The notes beneath the pieces were generated by a model. It was not told the origin of the DNA, did not search any database, and saw only the letters and a list, made by a program, of their open reading frames with translations. A DNA stretch of 64,000 nt from Limonium bicolor (taxonomy: Eukaryota > Streptophyta > Magnoliopsida > Caryophyllales > Plumbaginaceae). The position numbers were made by a program, and so were the translations under genes. Shown here one piece after another: positions 33,398 to 46,300 of this stretch (position 1 is its first letter; every line of letters starts with the position of its first letter). The DNA is taken from the NCBI GenBank assembly GCA_023374045.1, contig CM041780.1:172241339-172305338 (forward strand), read 5' to 3'.

Positions 33398-34327
33398 AAC
33401 ACTCGTCTCACCTTCTCCAGTGTCCTTCCAGAGGTTCCGTCCGTGGTTCCTCCTGGAGTTTCCAATTCCACCATCATTCCATCTTCATACCACTACACTT
33501 TCACTCACTCGTTCATTTTCATTTCTAATCTCCCGCTTCTCCATTTGTTTTCTTTTCATCTCATTAATCTCACCTCTAGTCTCACGTATTAAATAGAAGA
33601 CCAAACTATTTAATATGTTAGGCTAGAGTTCATATGCTTTGCGAATGATTATTAGTTCTGTATTAATTATGCAATGTTTTTTACTGGTTTTAATTTAATG
33701 AAGTTTGTTACGCTTAAAGCTCATCTCTCGCCTTTTTAATAATGTCATGAGTTTATTAAATTGCTTGCTAAGTCTATTTTGATCAGACCAGGTGATAAAT
33801 AGATAGGTTGATTAAGCCTAATCTGGAAAAGCTCTATTATTTAATGAGTTAGTATTTTCAGATGCAATTATATTTCCTCGAACTTAATGTCCGTTTACAT
33901 AAGAGTGCTCGAACCTTGATTAGACCGAGCATTTCTGGTTAACGAGTTCTTATGAGGCTATGACTTAGTCATAAGATAATTAATGAATTTTGCCAGACAG
34001 TTATAATTAAACCAGTAGACCTGCATGAAATAGCAGATATTTATTAATCTGAACCCAGAGTCCCGTTTAGTTTATCTGTTAATTTAGTTAATTTTTACCT
34101 TTCCCTTTTATTTATAAACAAGTCATTAATCCTTCCCCCTTTGTGACACGCTTAGGTACTATAATATGTAATTAGTCCCACGGTTTTGATATCCGGTCGC
34201 TTACATTTCACTATACTACTGCGACCGGGATTTGTTTGCAGCCCGACGTTTATTTTGAGTTTTGTTTAATTTCTTCTTTTCTTTTAATTTTACACCAGTT
34301 TAACCACTCAGATTATAGTCTGCAAAA

Positions 34328-34346
34328 TGGCGCCGTTTGCCGGGGA
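34328..34346 (+). other. Primer binding site of the Athila/Tat-like element (Asp tRNA type)
   Basis: TGGCGCCGTTTGCCGGGGA, three bases after the LTR. It corresponds to the Athila/Tat Asp-tRNA site with one extra T in the GTT run. Confidence 0.8.
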
Positions 34347-34857
34347 CTAGATTTATTCTAGTTCCTAAGCCCCGGATTATTCACCTGTTATTATAAATAT
34401 TCTTTCTTATTATTATGTTAATATTATTTCTATAATAATTTTGTTTTGGTTAATATTATTGTACTATTTTTGTTAATAATATTATTTAATAAACTGTTAA
34501 TATTATTGACTTGGACATTGGACACCTAACTTTGGCCATCTACTTCGGACATCTGACTTCTGACATCTAACTTCTAACTCTTATATTATTAACATTTTAA
34601 TTTCCATTGTCTCTAACATTTTAATTTCCATTGTCTCTAACATTTTAATTTCCATTGTCCTTAACATTTAATTTCCATTGTCTCTAACATTTAAATTTCC
34701 ATTGTCTCTAACATTTAATTTTCTGTACATTTAACTACTAACTTTTAATTTTATGTAATCTAACTACTAATTATTATTTATGTCTACTAATGTTTAATTT
34801 GTTCAATTGTTATTTGTTATTGTTTCATTTATTGAAATAAAAAAAACGAACAGGGCA

Positions 34858-35020
34858 AGACCGCCCAAAACGACGCGGCCCATACACAGCCTGTCCGCCT
34901 CTTAACGGGCGGACGAGTCACAGCCCCTACCGCCTCAAAACGGGCGGACGCCAGATACCGTGACCGCGTCAAACGGCGCGGACGAGACACATTTTCTTCC
35001 GCCTGATAACGAGCGGATGT
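34858..35020 (+). repeat. CCGCC...GGCGG hairpin cluster in the internal region
   Basis: Five diverged units (e.g. GTCCGCCTCTTAACGGGCGG, CCGCCTCAAAACGGGCGG, CCGCCTGATAACGAGCGG) with the same design as the LTR array but different sequence detail, so not a simple copy. Confidence 0.85.
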
Positions 35021-37230
35021 TACTCGATATGGAAAAAAAAGAGAGTTGAAGCGCCGCGTTTCACTCAATTTGTTCCTCTCCAAATTAGAGAGCTCGAACC
35101 GGTACAGAGGAGAACGAACAAGCCGCGCAACTCCCTCCTCTTCAATTCAACACAACTTCCTCAATTCTCCACCAAATTACGCAAGGTTAGTACCGAAATC
35201 TTTGTTTTTTCAATTCTTAACGTTTCTATAGTTTCAAATCCACAAATAATGAACTACACTAGGAGAAATTAAGGACTGAACTTTCGAACCCTAGGTCGAC
35301 CCGTTCGAAAATTCGAGCTTAATATGCGATTTTTGTCTCAGATTCTTCTTCTATAAATCATATTATACATACACAAGGTTAAAACTACACTGATTATACT
35401 TAAATTTGTCGTTTTGGATGAATTTCAAATTTAGGTATATGTAGATACGAGACTTGCTATGTTAAAATAGCATTCTCCAATTGTATTATGCCTTGTTTTA
35501 TTAAACGAAAGAATTTATGATTATAGGTTGTTATATGTGGATTTATGCTGATAACGGTATTAAATTACCTTGCGTTTGACTGAATTAATTGTGGAGAATC
35601 GTAGATTTTTAGGGGAGGTTTTGTCGATTTTTCGACAGAATTTATGTTGTATTTATTCTGTTTATATTTCATATTATTTGTTCTTCTTGTTTTCTATTTT
35701 TTTAATATTACTAAAATGTTTATGTCAAATATTAATGCTTTGTTAATATTAATTTTTATGTTGTTTTTAATATTAATATTTATGTTGCTATTAATATTAG
35801 TTTTTATGTTGCTTTTTGTTTATTAATATTGTTAACTCTTAATGTTTTTATTTTATGTAGTACTTTATTATGTTGTGTACTAACATTTTGTAGACTTATA
35901 CTGTTTAAACCTTATCAAACTTCTGGAAGGTAACAGTTCGGTTTGCTTCATGTTTTTATTTTATGTAGTACTGTATTATTTTTGCTTAAAGTTATTTATG
36001 CCTAATTATTTATGTTTATCATATTTTTATTTTCTTTTTGGTGCCACTTGAGTTCTGCTGGCTATATATGATTTTCTTTTCAGAATAAATATTCGAACAT
36101 ATAGCTGAACTCGCCTATGGGAGCAACCTCAGTTGCTCTAGGAAATTCGATACCTTTGGTTGAACACTTGCGCAAACTTAAGTGTGAGGAAGGATATCTT
36201 CCTCAATCTACGATACAAGGGGAGTTTCAGTTCTTCCTTTATTTTATTAATGTTCAACCTATATTTAATCCTTTACGAGTCTGTCATAATTTGAAAGGTC
36301 ATTTTCTTGATTTTAATTCTGAACAATGAGGACATTGCTCCTCTTAAGTGTGAGGAAGGAGAGACCTTTCCCTGAAAATATGACAGTTGTTTGATAAATG
36401 CCACACTCGCTTTTTGCTACTCTAAACTGCCTAAATTAAAAAAAAATTGATAAAAAATGAGATAAAATAATTGTAGAAGTGTCTGAAATTATGTCAAGTG
36501 ACAACTGAAAGATGGTTTTATTTAAAGAAGTTTGTATAAAATTATTTTCCATCAAAATACTCTATTTTTGCTCCAAAAATGATAGATCTGCTAAATGTAA
36601 AAATAATTTAGTTTAGCTTGGGATTATGGAAATATGTGGAAAGTTAAGGAAAGAAAAGGATAAAGACAAGGTACTCCGCTGTTTATGAATTTTTCTAACC
36701 AAAAACAGGCCTCGTCTATCCGGTTATTAAGTTCTTCGGGGTGCTTTAACACCTATCTACCTAAGGTCTCGTGATCTGGGATAGAAGACCCAACACCGCT
36801 ACAAGGATAGAGAGAAAAGTCTGGGGTACAGAAAAATAATGCAATTTTAAAAATTTTTGTGTGTTTTGTATATACAATATTTGCACATTCAAAAAAAATG
36901 AAAATAATAAATTGCAATGAACATGAGTATGTGGTGTTGAAAGGTATTGCGGAATAAGGCATTACTTCACGCCCCTTGTCATTCCGGGTTAGAGAATGAA
37001 TTGGTTGGAAATCCCAGGTTAATCTAACTTGTTTTCTGCAGTTAGTTTTTCTATGCTTTTATTAAATTGTTCTTTTTCACTGTTTGCTAAAACCTACTTC
37101 TAAGAGCAGAATTATTCTTTCAAGTTGTCACTTTGTCTAAATTCCCTTCTACACTTATTTAATCTTGCTTTATTATTTTGGCTTAAAGATAATTTTATTC
37201 CTTATTTGCTTGAGGACAAGCAAAAGTCAA

Positions 37231-37243
37231 GTGTGAGGAAGTT
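37231..37243 (+). other. Polypurine tract of the Athila/Tat-like element
   Basis: GTGTGAGGAAGTT immediately before the 3' LTR TGATAAG. AAGTGTGAGGAAGGA also occurs at 36177-36194 and 36343-36360. Confidence 0.75.
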
Positions 37244-37461
37244 TGATAAGTGCAAAACATATAGACTTATTAAGGTTTAATCACCTTATTAATTGCATCA
37301 TTTTTAGTAATGTTTCTCACTTATCTAGGGTTTTTCCTATATTTATGTTGTTATATTAACTGATGTATTATATGTGTTAAAATGTAGGAAAAATGACAAA
37401 CTAACGCATAAGGATTAAAGGAACTCACGTGCATGTCACGCATGCATATGTTAACCGCCTC

Positions 37462-37706
37462 TGTACCGCTTGATAAGAGGCGGACGAGACATAGATGGGC
37501 GACCGCCCCTCAACACGCGGACAAGAGAAGGAAATAGAAATAAGAGACGACCGCCTACAAGGAGGCGGACAAAACAGAGGCGACCGCCTCATACGAGGCG
37601 GACAAGAGACAGAGTGTACCACCAGATATCAAGCGAACGCCACACACGAGACCGCCTATTAACATGCGGTTGAGACAGAGGAGACCGCTCCTTATCTAGC
37701 GGACAC
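37462..37706 (+). repeat. CCGCC...GGCGG hairpin array in the 3' LTR
   Basis: Copy of the 5' LTR array with a few changes (e.g. ACCGCCAG to ACCACCAG). Confidence 0.88.
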
Positions 37707-37903
37707 GTGTAAATCAACGGATAATCTTCTTCGCCCACTCGCTCTGCAACTTGACTCGCCTTATCGTTTTAGCAGTCGGCGCCTACCAGAAATCACGCAC
37801 GCGTTGCAGCCCTGTCCCCTGCGCAATCAATGAGCTGCAATCAATGGGGAGCTGCAATCATCGAGCTCAATCAATGAAGCTGATGCTCTGCTTCTTCTTC
37901 CTC

Positions 37904-37911
37904 TATAAATA
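37904..37911 (+). promoter_or_regulatory. TATA box of the Athila/Tat-like LTR
   Basis: TATAAATA after a CTTCTTCTTCCTC tract and before AACACTCGTCTCACC; the usual place for an LTR promoter start. Confidence 0.6.
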
Positions 37912-38848
37912 CAACACTCGTCTCACCTTCTCCAGTGTCCTTCCAGAGGTTCCGTCCGTGGTTCCTCCTGGAGTTCCAATTCACACCATCATTCCATCTT
38001 CATACCACTACACTTTCACTCACTCGTTCATTTTCATTTCTAATCTCCCGCTTCTCCATTTGTTTTCTTTTCATCTCATTAATCTCACCTCTAGTCTCAC
38101 GTAATTAAATAGAAGACCAAACTATTTAATATGTTAGGCTAGAGTTCATATGCTTTGCGAATGATTGTTATGTTCTGTATTAATTATGCAATGTTTTTAC
38201 TGGTTTTAATTTAATGAAGTTTGTTACGCTTAAAGCTCATCTCTCGCCTTTTTAATAAATGTCATGAGTTTATTAAATTGCTTGCTAAGTCTATTTTGAT
38301 CAGACCAGGTGATAAATAGATAGGTTGATTAAGCCGTAAATCTGGAGAAAGCTCTATTATGATTTAATGAGTTAGTATTTTCAGATGCAATTATATTTCC
38401 TCGAACTTAATGTCCGTTTACATAAGAGTGCTCGAACCTTGATTAGACCGAGCATTTCTGGTTAACGAGTTCTTATGAGGCTATGACTTAGTCCTTAAGA
38501 TAATTAAAGGAATTTTGCCAGACAATTATAATTAAACCAGTAGACCTAGCATGAAAGAGCAGATATTATATTAATCTGAACCAGAGTCCCGTTTAGTTTA
38601 TCTGTTAATTTAGTTAATTTTACCTTTCCCTTTTATTTATAAAAACAAGTCAATTAATCCTTCCCCCTTTGTGACACGCTTAGGTACTATAATATGTATA
38701 TTAGTCCCGCGGTTTGATATCCGGTCGCTTACATTTCACTATACTACTGCGACCGGGATTTGTTTGCAGCCCGACGTTTATTTTGAGTTTTTAATTTCTT
38801 TTCTTTTAATTTTACACCAGTTTAACCACTCAGATTATAACGTCTGCA

Positions 38849-40458
38849 ATGTATTCACCCAGAAGGAGTTAAACATGAGACAAAGAAGATGGGTTAAATT
38901 TCTTAAGGACTATGACATTGATTTGCAGTACAAGGAAGGGAAAGCTAATGTTGTAGCAGACGCACTGAGTCGACGAGCACATTCCCTAAATGCCATTGTG
39001 GCTAGCTCGAGTCTTATGGACGACATACGTAGAGCATAGCAGAGTGATCAGCGAATGATGGAGATCAGTCAGAAGTTGTCTGACGGTACATTTGAGGGTG
39101 GAAAATATGAGTTTCAGTTACATGATGATGGACTAATCAGACTGAAGGGCAGATTGTGTATTCCCAGAGACAGCACCGACATAAAGGAGCATATTCTTCG
39201 AGAGTCCCACACTTCTTCCACATCTGTCCATCCAGGAACTTCTAAGATGTACAAAGATCTAAAGAGGTATTTCAAGTGGAGTGGTATGAAGGGCGACGTG
39301 ACAGAATATGTGATTCGATGTCTCACTTGTCAGAAAGTGAAATTCGAACATAGACGACTAGGAGGTATGGTACAGTCTATGCCAGTTCCAGAGTGGAAGT
39401 TTTATGATATCTCTATGGACTTCGTGGTGGGACTACCACCTACGAGAGGAGGCCTTAATATGATTTGGGTTGTTGTTGATTGACTGACTAAGGTTGCTAG
39501 GTTTATTCCGATGAAAGACACTTGGAAAGTGCCAAAGTTAGCAGAACTATTTGAGCAGGAGATTATCAGACATCATAGAGTACCAAAGACTATTGTTTCA
39601 GATCGAGACACTAGATTTATCTCACGATACTGGCGAGCTACTCGTGAGGCACTTGGCACTGAATTGAAGTTTAGCACAGCATTTCATCCTCAAACAGATG
39701 GTCAGTCAAAGAGGACTATTCAGACCTTAGAGGACATGCTACGAGCATGTGCCTTGGACTTCCAGGGCAGCTGGATAGATAGATTACATCTCATCGAGTT
39801 TGCATACAATAACAGCTATCACGCCTCTATACAGATGTCACCTTTCCAAGCCTTATATGGCAGACCATGTCGCACACCATTGTGCTGGGACGAGTCTAGT
39901 GAGACCGTCATCATTGGGCCTGAGTACTTAGAGCAAGTCCAGGCAGAAGTACAACAAATCAGAAGTAACATGAAAGCAGCACAAGACAGACAGAAATCAT
40001 ATGCTGATGAGAGGCGACGAGACCTCGAGTTCACTGTTAGCGACCAGGTATTTCTACGAGTATCACCCATGAAGGGTGTATTCAGATTTGGGCAAAAGGG
40101 CTAGCTAAGCCCGACATTTGTAGGACCCTACGCTATCATAGAGCGGGTGGGTCTTGTGGCATATCGACTTGACTTGCCAGCCGAATTGGGCAAAGTACAC
40201 AATGTTTTTCACGTGTCTCAGCTTAAGAAATACATGCCTCATCCTTCTCATGTTTTAGAACCAGAGATACTCTCATTGGAACCAACTATGAGGTATGTGG
40301 AAACACCACAACGAATTTTAGACAGAAAGACAAGAGATACTCGAAATAAGTCTGTGAGCCTCGTAAAGGTTCTTTGGTCGAACCACGATGTTGAAGAGGC
40401 CACATGGGAACTAGAAGCGGATATGCGAGTGAAGTTTCCCTCATTATTTACTGACTAG
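38849..40458 (+). pseudogene. pol: pol of element B: end of RNase H, integrase and chromodomain
   Basis: Resumes at [23 protein letters not shown] and [10 protein letters not shown] (RNase H end), then integrase with the zinc domain (SHTSSTSVHPGTSKMY, CLTCQKVK) and DDE core: Asp 39418 in SMDFVVGLPP, SDRD at 39601, but the third acidic residue is Lys (AAG 39709-39711 in GQSKRTIQ, where A has Glu). The GPY/F domain and a chromodomain (VKVLWSNHDVEEATWELE, about 40360-40420) follow; end TAG 40456-40458. One frame is kept throughout with stops TAG 39037, TGA 39481 and TAG 40102. Confidence 0.95.
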
Positions 40459-40975
40459 ACACTTTAGTCTAGGGTACGTGGGCGTACCCCTCTTTTTTGG
40501 GGGGTAGAGCCTTTTTCGTTTGTGAGTTCAGTATGCATTTTGTTGCACTTTAGAGCATTTCAGTGACACTTTGTCTTGTATGTGTTCTTGTGTAACACTG
40601 CTCAGTATACATTTTGTTGCACTTTGGTGCATTTCAGTGACACCTTGTCTTGTATGTGTTCATGTGTAACACTGTACTTGAATGTACTTTGTACTTCTAC
40701 TTGTTGGTGTGTACTTTGTTACACTACAATGAAAAGTTTATGTGCACTACTCTGCACTATTAAGATATGAAAAGTGACTGTGTTATTACAATACACTATA
40801 TTGTTCCAAAGTATTCCTGTTGTGTTTGATGTACACTATGAACTTAGGAATATAGAGACTTGGGACTTGATCCCTACTAGATTGAGTTGTGGATACTTAG
40901 TGGAACTTGATTCCCCACAACCTTATAATTTAGATATGAGACTTCGGGGCGAAGTCCTTTTTAAGGGGGGTAGAT
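40459..40975 (+). other. 3' untranslated region and polypurine tract of element B
   Basis: Non-coding; holds a 74-bp tandem duplication and ends in AAGGGGGG (40963-40970) plus TAGAT before the 3' LTR. The phrase CTTCGGGGCGAAG just upstream is shared with element A (CTTCGGGACGAAG) and forms a small palindrome. Confidence 0.85.
40529..40676 (+). repeat. 74-bp tandem duplication in the 3' region of element B
   Basis: Copies 40529-40602 and 40603-40676 begin CAGTATGCATTTTG and CAGTATACATTTTG and differ at a handful of positions. Confidence 0.9.
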
Positions 40976-43343
40976 TGAAATACTCCAAATCTAATTAATA
41001 TTATTAAACCATTATTTAATGGAAATTAATTCAAAAATAAATCATTTCACGTACGCATGCAAACCCATGCATGAGGACGTTACGTAAAAACAGTCGTTTC
41101 TCCATAAACGCTAAAACGCCTTAGAAGCATATGGTCAAACATGACCTTGTATGACCCTCTAACATTCAAACCAAATGGTCATACAATTATTATATGAATA
41201 TATAAACATATTTCCTAAGCGATATTCAGTCAAAAACGCTCGGGAGTGCTCACGCACGGCCCTTAAAGCACGAAAAGTCCGGAGGAGTGCCGAGGTGGCA
41301 CGAACTCCTATAAAATTAATTCCTTGAGTTCATAACATCAATATTAACCATAATAAAGAGAACCCACGAAGTGGTTTCTCAAAATTCAGCAAAAACAACA
41401 GGAGGATTTCTTAACGCTCCTTTTTGCCCGGGTGTGTCCCGATGTCCCGTAAATTATGTCATGGGTTGTTTTAACCCCATATAACCCAATGTAACATCTT
41501 AATATATGTTTATTTACTATAATAAGTGTTTAAAAACACTTGGAACTCATAAAAACAATTTATTTCCAAAAATTTCCTTAGAGCACAAAAACACACCTTC
41601 GGGTGTCACGAAAACGCGTTTTACGCAATTGCCTTTTAGTTTTTGACATGCCACGAATTGGTAATATTAAATAGGGTTAAAATTACCTTCTAAATCAGTT
41701 GGTGTGACTAGTCAACAAGACTCTCTATAGGGGCCGATTTTGAGAGCAAAAACTAGTATAAAAATTGCATTAAAAGTTTATAAAAGGCATAGAACATGGT
41801 GACTCACCTTCCCATTTGTTATATTACTTAATGTCAAAGTATGTAGGTCTCATTTGACCATCAAGCTGTCGAAATTAGGCCATGGAATAAGGCCATGTGA
41901 GCTAGAACAAAAACAAATGGGAAAAGGCAAAAAGTAGATCTAGAATTCACTTTTCTTGATTCCTTCTTTTCCATGTGACCTAACATGCTTGTCCTTGGCT
42001 CTTCAATGTCGATTAAGACACCCCATTTGACCCTTGAATTCGTGAGTCTACAAGGGAGGAAGAAGACAAGCCTAACATAGAAAAATCAAAAGAACAAACT
42101 TACCTAAATTTCCTTGTCTTCTAGCTCACAATCATTTTCTTTCCAACTCTTGCCTTGTCACACACCACATGTCCGAAACTATGCAGAGAACATGGGCATT
42201 TATTGAGCCAATAAACCATGTAATAAACTAAGGAAAAGTAAAGTCATTTGACATTAAAAATTGACAAAGCAAAAATCAAATTCCAAATGCATTTTCTTAC
42301 CTTATACAATTCGTGAGTCTCATTCTTCTCCTTGCCCTCTTCATCCACGAATTGGTAAGCTACCTAGCTCTCTCTTCTTGCTTCATCTTCTTCCTTTGAA
42401 GCTCTTAAGTCCATTAATGGAGTTTTAACTTCTACCTTCATCTTTAAGGTAATTTCCTAGCATTTCTTGGCAAGTCTTGAAGCAAAACTCTTCCTAGCAT
42501 AACAAGAGGTGTTCGGCATCAATTAGTTCTCCAAGGAGGTTGTCCAAACCAACTTTAATCCAAGGAGCATCTCAAGGTGATCTTAAGGTAGTTTTAATGC
42601 TTGAAAATCCTTAAAGCACATTTTTATGTGTAACCAAGTTCTACTTCTTCTAAGTCTCTTTTCTTTCTTCATTTTGATGAAGGAAACTTTGTTCTTCATC
42701 TACCTTAGGAGTGCCGAATTTATAAGGAGAAAAAGTCTAAGGTAAATTCTTGTAAAACTACTTACAAATCTACTTAAGATCTTTATTGAAGATCTAACTC
42801 CTAAACACCTTCACCACTTGCATAAAACCAAAGAGGAGCATCAATATTACCTTGGAGAAAACTTGGAGATTCAAGGGGAGTCCAAGAACTTAACCACCTT
42901 TGTTAAGAAGTAAGTTTACTAAGTAAACCTTTATGTTATAAGCTTTGTTAAGCTTCTAAAAATTATACAAAAATTATGTACACCTTCTAGGTTAATTAAA
43001 ACCGAAACTATATGGTTTTATATGCCAAAAATATAATCTAGAACATATATAGAAAATATTTATCTTAAGACACATTTTTGTGTCACAAAATTTAGTTATG
43101 TTACATATTAATTCATGCCGAAATGTCAAGGGCAAAAATGCTTATTTTTGAGCTAAGAATTAATATAAGACATTACAATAATTTTTACATGAGTTATATA
43201 ACTCCTATGAATTTATGTATAATTATTATGACATATAAATCCACTTTTATATACTATATGGTCACCAAATAAATATGGCCGAATGTACTAATTAATAAAT
43301 AGGTATTGATGACCTACTTAGGTATATAAACTTATATCACAAA
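40976..43343 (+). repeat. 3' LTR of element B, first half, cut by element C
   Basis: Begins TGAAATACTCC and follows the 5' LTR closely to CTTATATCACAAA, then breaks at the C insertion. The remaining about 2.5 kb should lie beyond the window on the far side of C. Confidence 0.95.
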
Positions 43344-46300
43344 TGTAACACCCCATCCAACAACAAACACATAATAACAATCTGCAGCGGAATACACACC
43401 TCAACAAATAACTTAACTCGTTGGTGTTACACGCCGTTAACCACCCACGTGGCTAACAAGGCTAATACATATACATTGTACCGGTCTGAAGGGCTAAATT
43501 CCCGAGCAACTACACATTACTATCCCTTTCCATTAACAACAACAACAACATGCTCCTTTCAACTATACCGAGTATTTATAAACTGATGCCGATAACAATT
43601 TCGGTCTTACTACACCTACTGTGTATATACACTTAAATGAATACCCATGTACAATGTCTACCCCATCCTACTCTCGAACGGCTTCCAGCTCCTGGTACCT
43701 GAAATAGGAAAAGAAAAGAAAGGGTGGCCCCCAAGGGGCTCAACGCCTTTGCTGGTATGGTAATCCCGCAGCCCACATGCTACCGGGCCACGCTCAACTA
43801 ATTGTCGTCTTAGCATGCGGTTGATTATATTTAAATCATGCATGTAACAGTAAACACACAACACATAACATTTCGCCTTAACGGGCTCAACAACTGATAA
43901 TATATCCTTACTTAATAAGTCACTCATGGTATTCATTATCCCTAGAGTGTTCCTCCTCTAATGGAGCTACTTCCTTAATAGACGACACTTACCATTAAGT
44001 CGGGTTATCCTTAAACGCCTCTTTTCTCAAACTGGGATTCATATCCATGATCCACCTACTCCACATTTTACAACATATAACATACACTACATAACAACAC
44101 ATAACAACACTTTGCACTCTTCCACATGCACAACATAACACCGCAATAGATATTGCATCACAACAAAATACATAACATAACGGGAATGGTTCTCTTAGGA
44201 ACCGACCCAAACATTGTTTATACACTGGTGAGCCTAGAGAATGTTGCCAGTCTCATGATAAGCTCGTTATACAATAGCAACAACACTCATTACCGTCCTA
44301 ATAGTCGGACGAGTAACTTAAGTTAAGGCGGTTCGGGTTTGGAGGCCTGAACACACCACACAAACACATGTTCCCCCTAAACCGATCATAAGTCAGAATA
44401 GCTAAGCTTTGGAATAAGCTAATGGGAGATCATAACCCGTGAGGGAAACAACCATAACAAAGAGAAGGGTAAGGCTAAGAAGGATACCCTCTCCCAAACA
44501 ACGCGCGACCGGCCAAACCGGATTCCTCACCACTGTTAGTACATAATTACTTTAGGTATTAGTTAGAACCCCACTATGGAGTCTATCACAACTACACACC
44601 ATATAGTGTTACAACTGGGTTAGACACACAAGGGAGATCCCTACATTCACATACACGTATCACACCTTTAACACACGCATAGCCGTGGTTAGTACGTCCC
44701 ATGGTTTGGGTCGTTTACTCCGAATACCGAACTCTCATGTGATCCTAGACTCAGTTAACTAAGGTTAACACTTCCAAGGTTAAATGGTATCGGAGTTGTA
44801 TACGCCACATAAATGAATTACTGTAAACTCATTACATGTTTTATCTTACAACGTGGCAAACATACAGAAAAACACATTGGCATACAAGCCGGTGTAATCC
44901 GGTAGGACACAGGTTGCAAGAAAACCATACCTGTCATCGGAGTCCACTTTACCACGTCCACTTATGTTCCTCGAGCAATTCTCGAACAACTGATAACATT
45001 ACATGTACTTTTATTAACATTGGGGTAACATGTTTGTTTAATGTCTAATGCTTATAACTTTCTCCCCGCTAACTTAGTTACATAACTTAACATTTTTAAC
45101 TTGTTTTACTCTCACATTTTAATACAACTTTTCACCCACTTAATTGTCATTAAAACTCACCTAACATGTCCTTAACAACCTTATAACATCATTACCTATC
45201 AATCCCCATCATTACTTATCATTTTATAACCATAAACAACATTTTTGGTCCGACCGACCTTACCGACCGAACTTGTCCAAGTTCGGTCCATTCCACATTT
45301 CCGTCAAAATTTTCTACTCCGACCGCCTTGTAAGTTCGGTCTATTCCCGAGACTTTCTTCCCCTTTGAAAATTTAGCCCGACCGAACTTGCCAAGTCCAG
45401 TCCTATGTTCGGTCGGTTCCAGAAACTTAATCCGTACACAAATACAAGCCCGACCGACCTTGCAAGTCCGGTCCCCAAGGTTGGTCCATTCCAGAAACCT
45501 CCTTCCGGCAGTGTAAACTGAGCTCGACCGACCTTGACAAGTTCGGTCGCAAGGTCGGTCGGCTCCAGACCTTTGTTTTCCATTGCCCATTTAACTCCAA
45601 ACTTCACCTCATATATCCTAATATGTCCTAACCTCATTTGGGCACTTCAAACACATCTTTAGCCATGTACTAAACTCTTTAAATCACACACACAAAACCA
45701 TTTTATCATTCACAAATTTCTTACAAAATTCCTAGCACTTGGAATGTCTTCTCCTTAAGATTTCTAAGTGGTATTTCACCAATAATGACCACTACACCAA
45801 GGTGTTTCCTCTACACCTTAACATCATCTCCCAACTTCTTTTCTTACTACTAAATCCCTTTTTGACATCTTACCTAAACATCATTCCTTCCTTGTACATC
45901 AACATTCCTAAACCTTAAACAAGCTTCTCCATGACTTTAATACATTCTCAAAAACACACATTGAATTCCTAGAACTTCCAAGATAACACCTAAATCCTTG
46001 CATCACTCTAAATCACCTTAATACATGTTTTCTTCCCAAGTAAAACATTTGTTCACCTTTAACACTTCCTAGTTCACCAAAACTTACTTAAAACACTTAG
46101 AACTTCTTACACATTTTCCAAATTTGGCCATAGCTTCTCTTGTATATACTCACATCCAAACACTTAGGTTTTTACCTTATTTCATTCAAGAACACCTAAA
46201 ATCCATCAAACACATTTTTATCACAAACTTCACACATTTAGCACTACATCACAATATAGTGCATAACTTAAATTGCTTGGCACTTAGGCCCTTAAATAAC

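Larger units (their letters stand above)
32734..34324 (+). repeat. 5' LTR of the Athila/Tat-like element
   Basis: 1591 bp. Pairs with 37244-38848; the two differ mainly by small indels. Contains a hairpin array (32950-33196) and a likely TATA box at 33391-33397 (TATAAAC). Confidence 0.95.
34325..37243 (+). other. Internal region of the Athila/Tat-like element, non-coding
   Basis: 2.9 kb without a recognisable protein domain. It contains the primer site, short direct repeats of TAACATTTTAATTTCCATTGTCTC (five copies, about 34586-34720), a second hairpin cluster (34858-35020), an ATT-rich microsatellite-like part (about 35640-35830) and repeated purine-tract-like motifs (36177, 36343). A 70-codon frame at 36117-36326 has no recognisable family. 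Confidence 0.8.
32734..38848 (+). mobile_element. Non-autonomous Athila/Tat-like LTR retrotransposon (large derivative) in B RNase H
   Basis: 6115 bp flanked by ATGTA (32729-32733, 38849-38853). LTRs of about 1.6 kb, TGATAAGTGC to GTCTGCA, an Asp-tRNA-type primer site and a purine tract, but no gag, protease, RT or integrase in the 2.9-kb internal region. It must have been moved by another element's proteins. The Athila/Tat assignment rests on the primer site and the AGTGTGAGG purine tract; moderate certainty. Confidence 0.88.
37244..38848 (+). repeat. 3' LTR of the Athila/Tat-like element
   Basis: 1605 bp, TGATAAG to GTCTGCA. Contains a copy of the hairpin array (37462-37706) and a TATAAATA box (37904-37911). 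Confidence 0.95.

Noticed and set aside
36117..36329. 70-codon frame in the Athila/Tat-like internal region
   Set aside because: No family recognised and it overlaps purine-tract-like repeats; likely chance.
43658..44225. Minus-strand Cys-rich open frames repeated at 53118-53673
   Set aside because: Same LTR position in two near-identical copies; similarity reflects duplication, not protein conservation.
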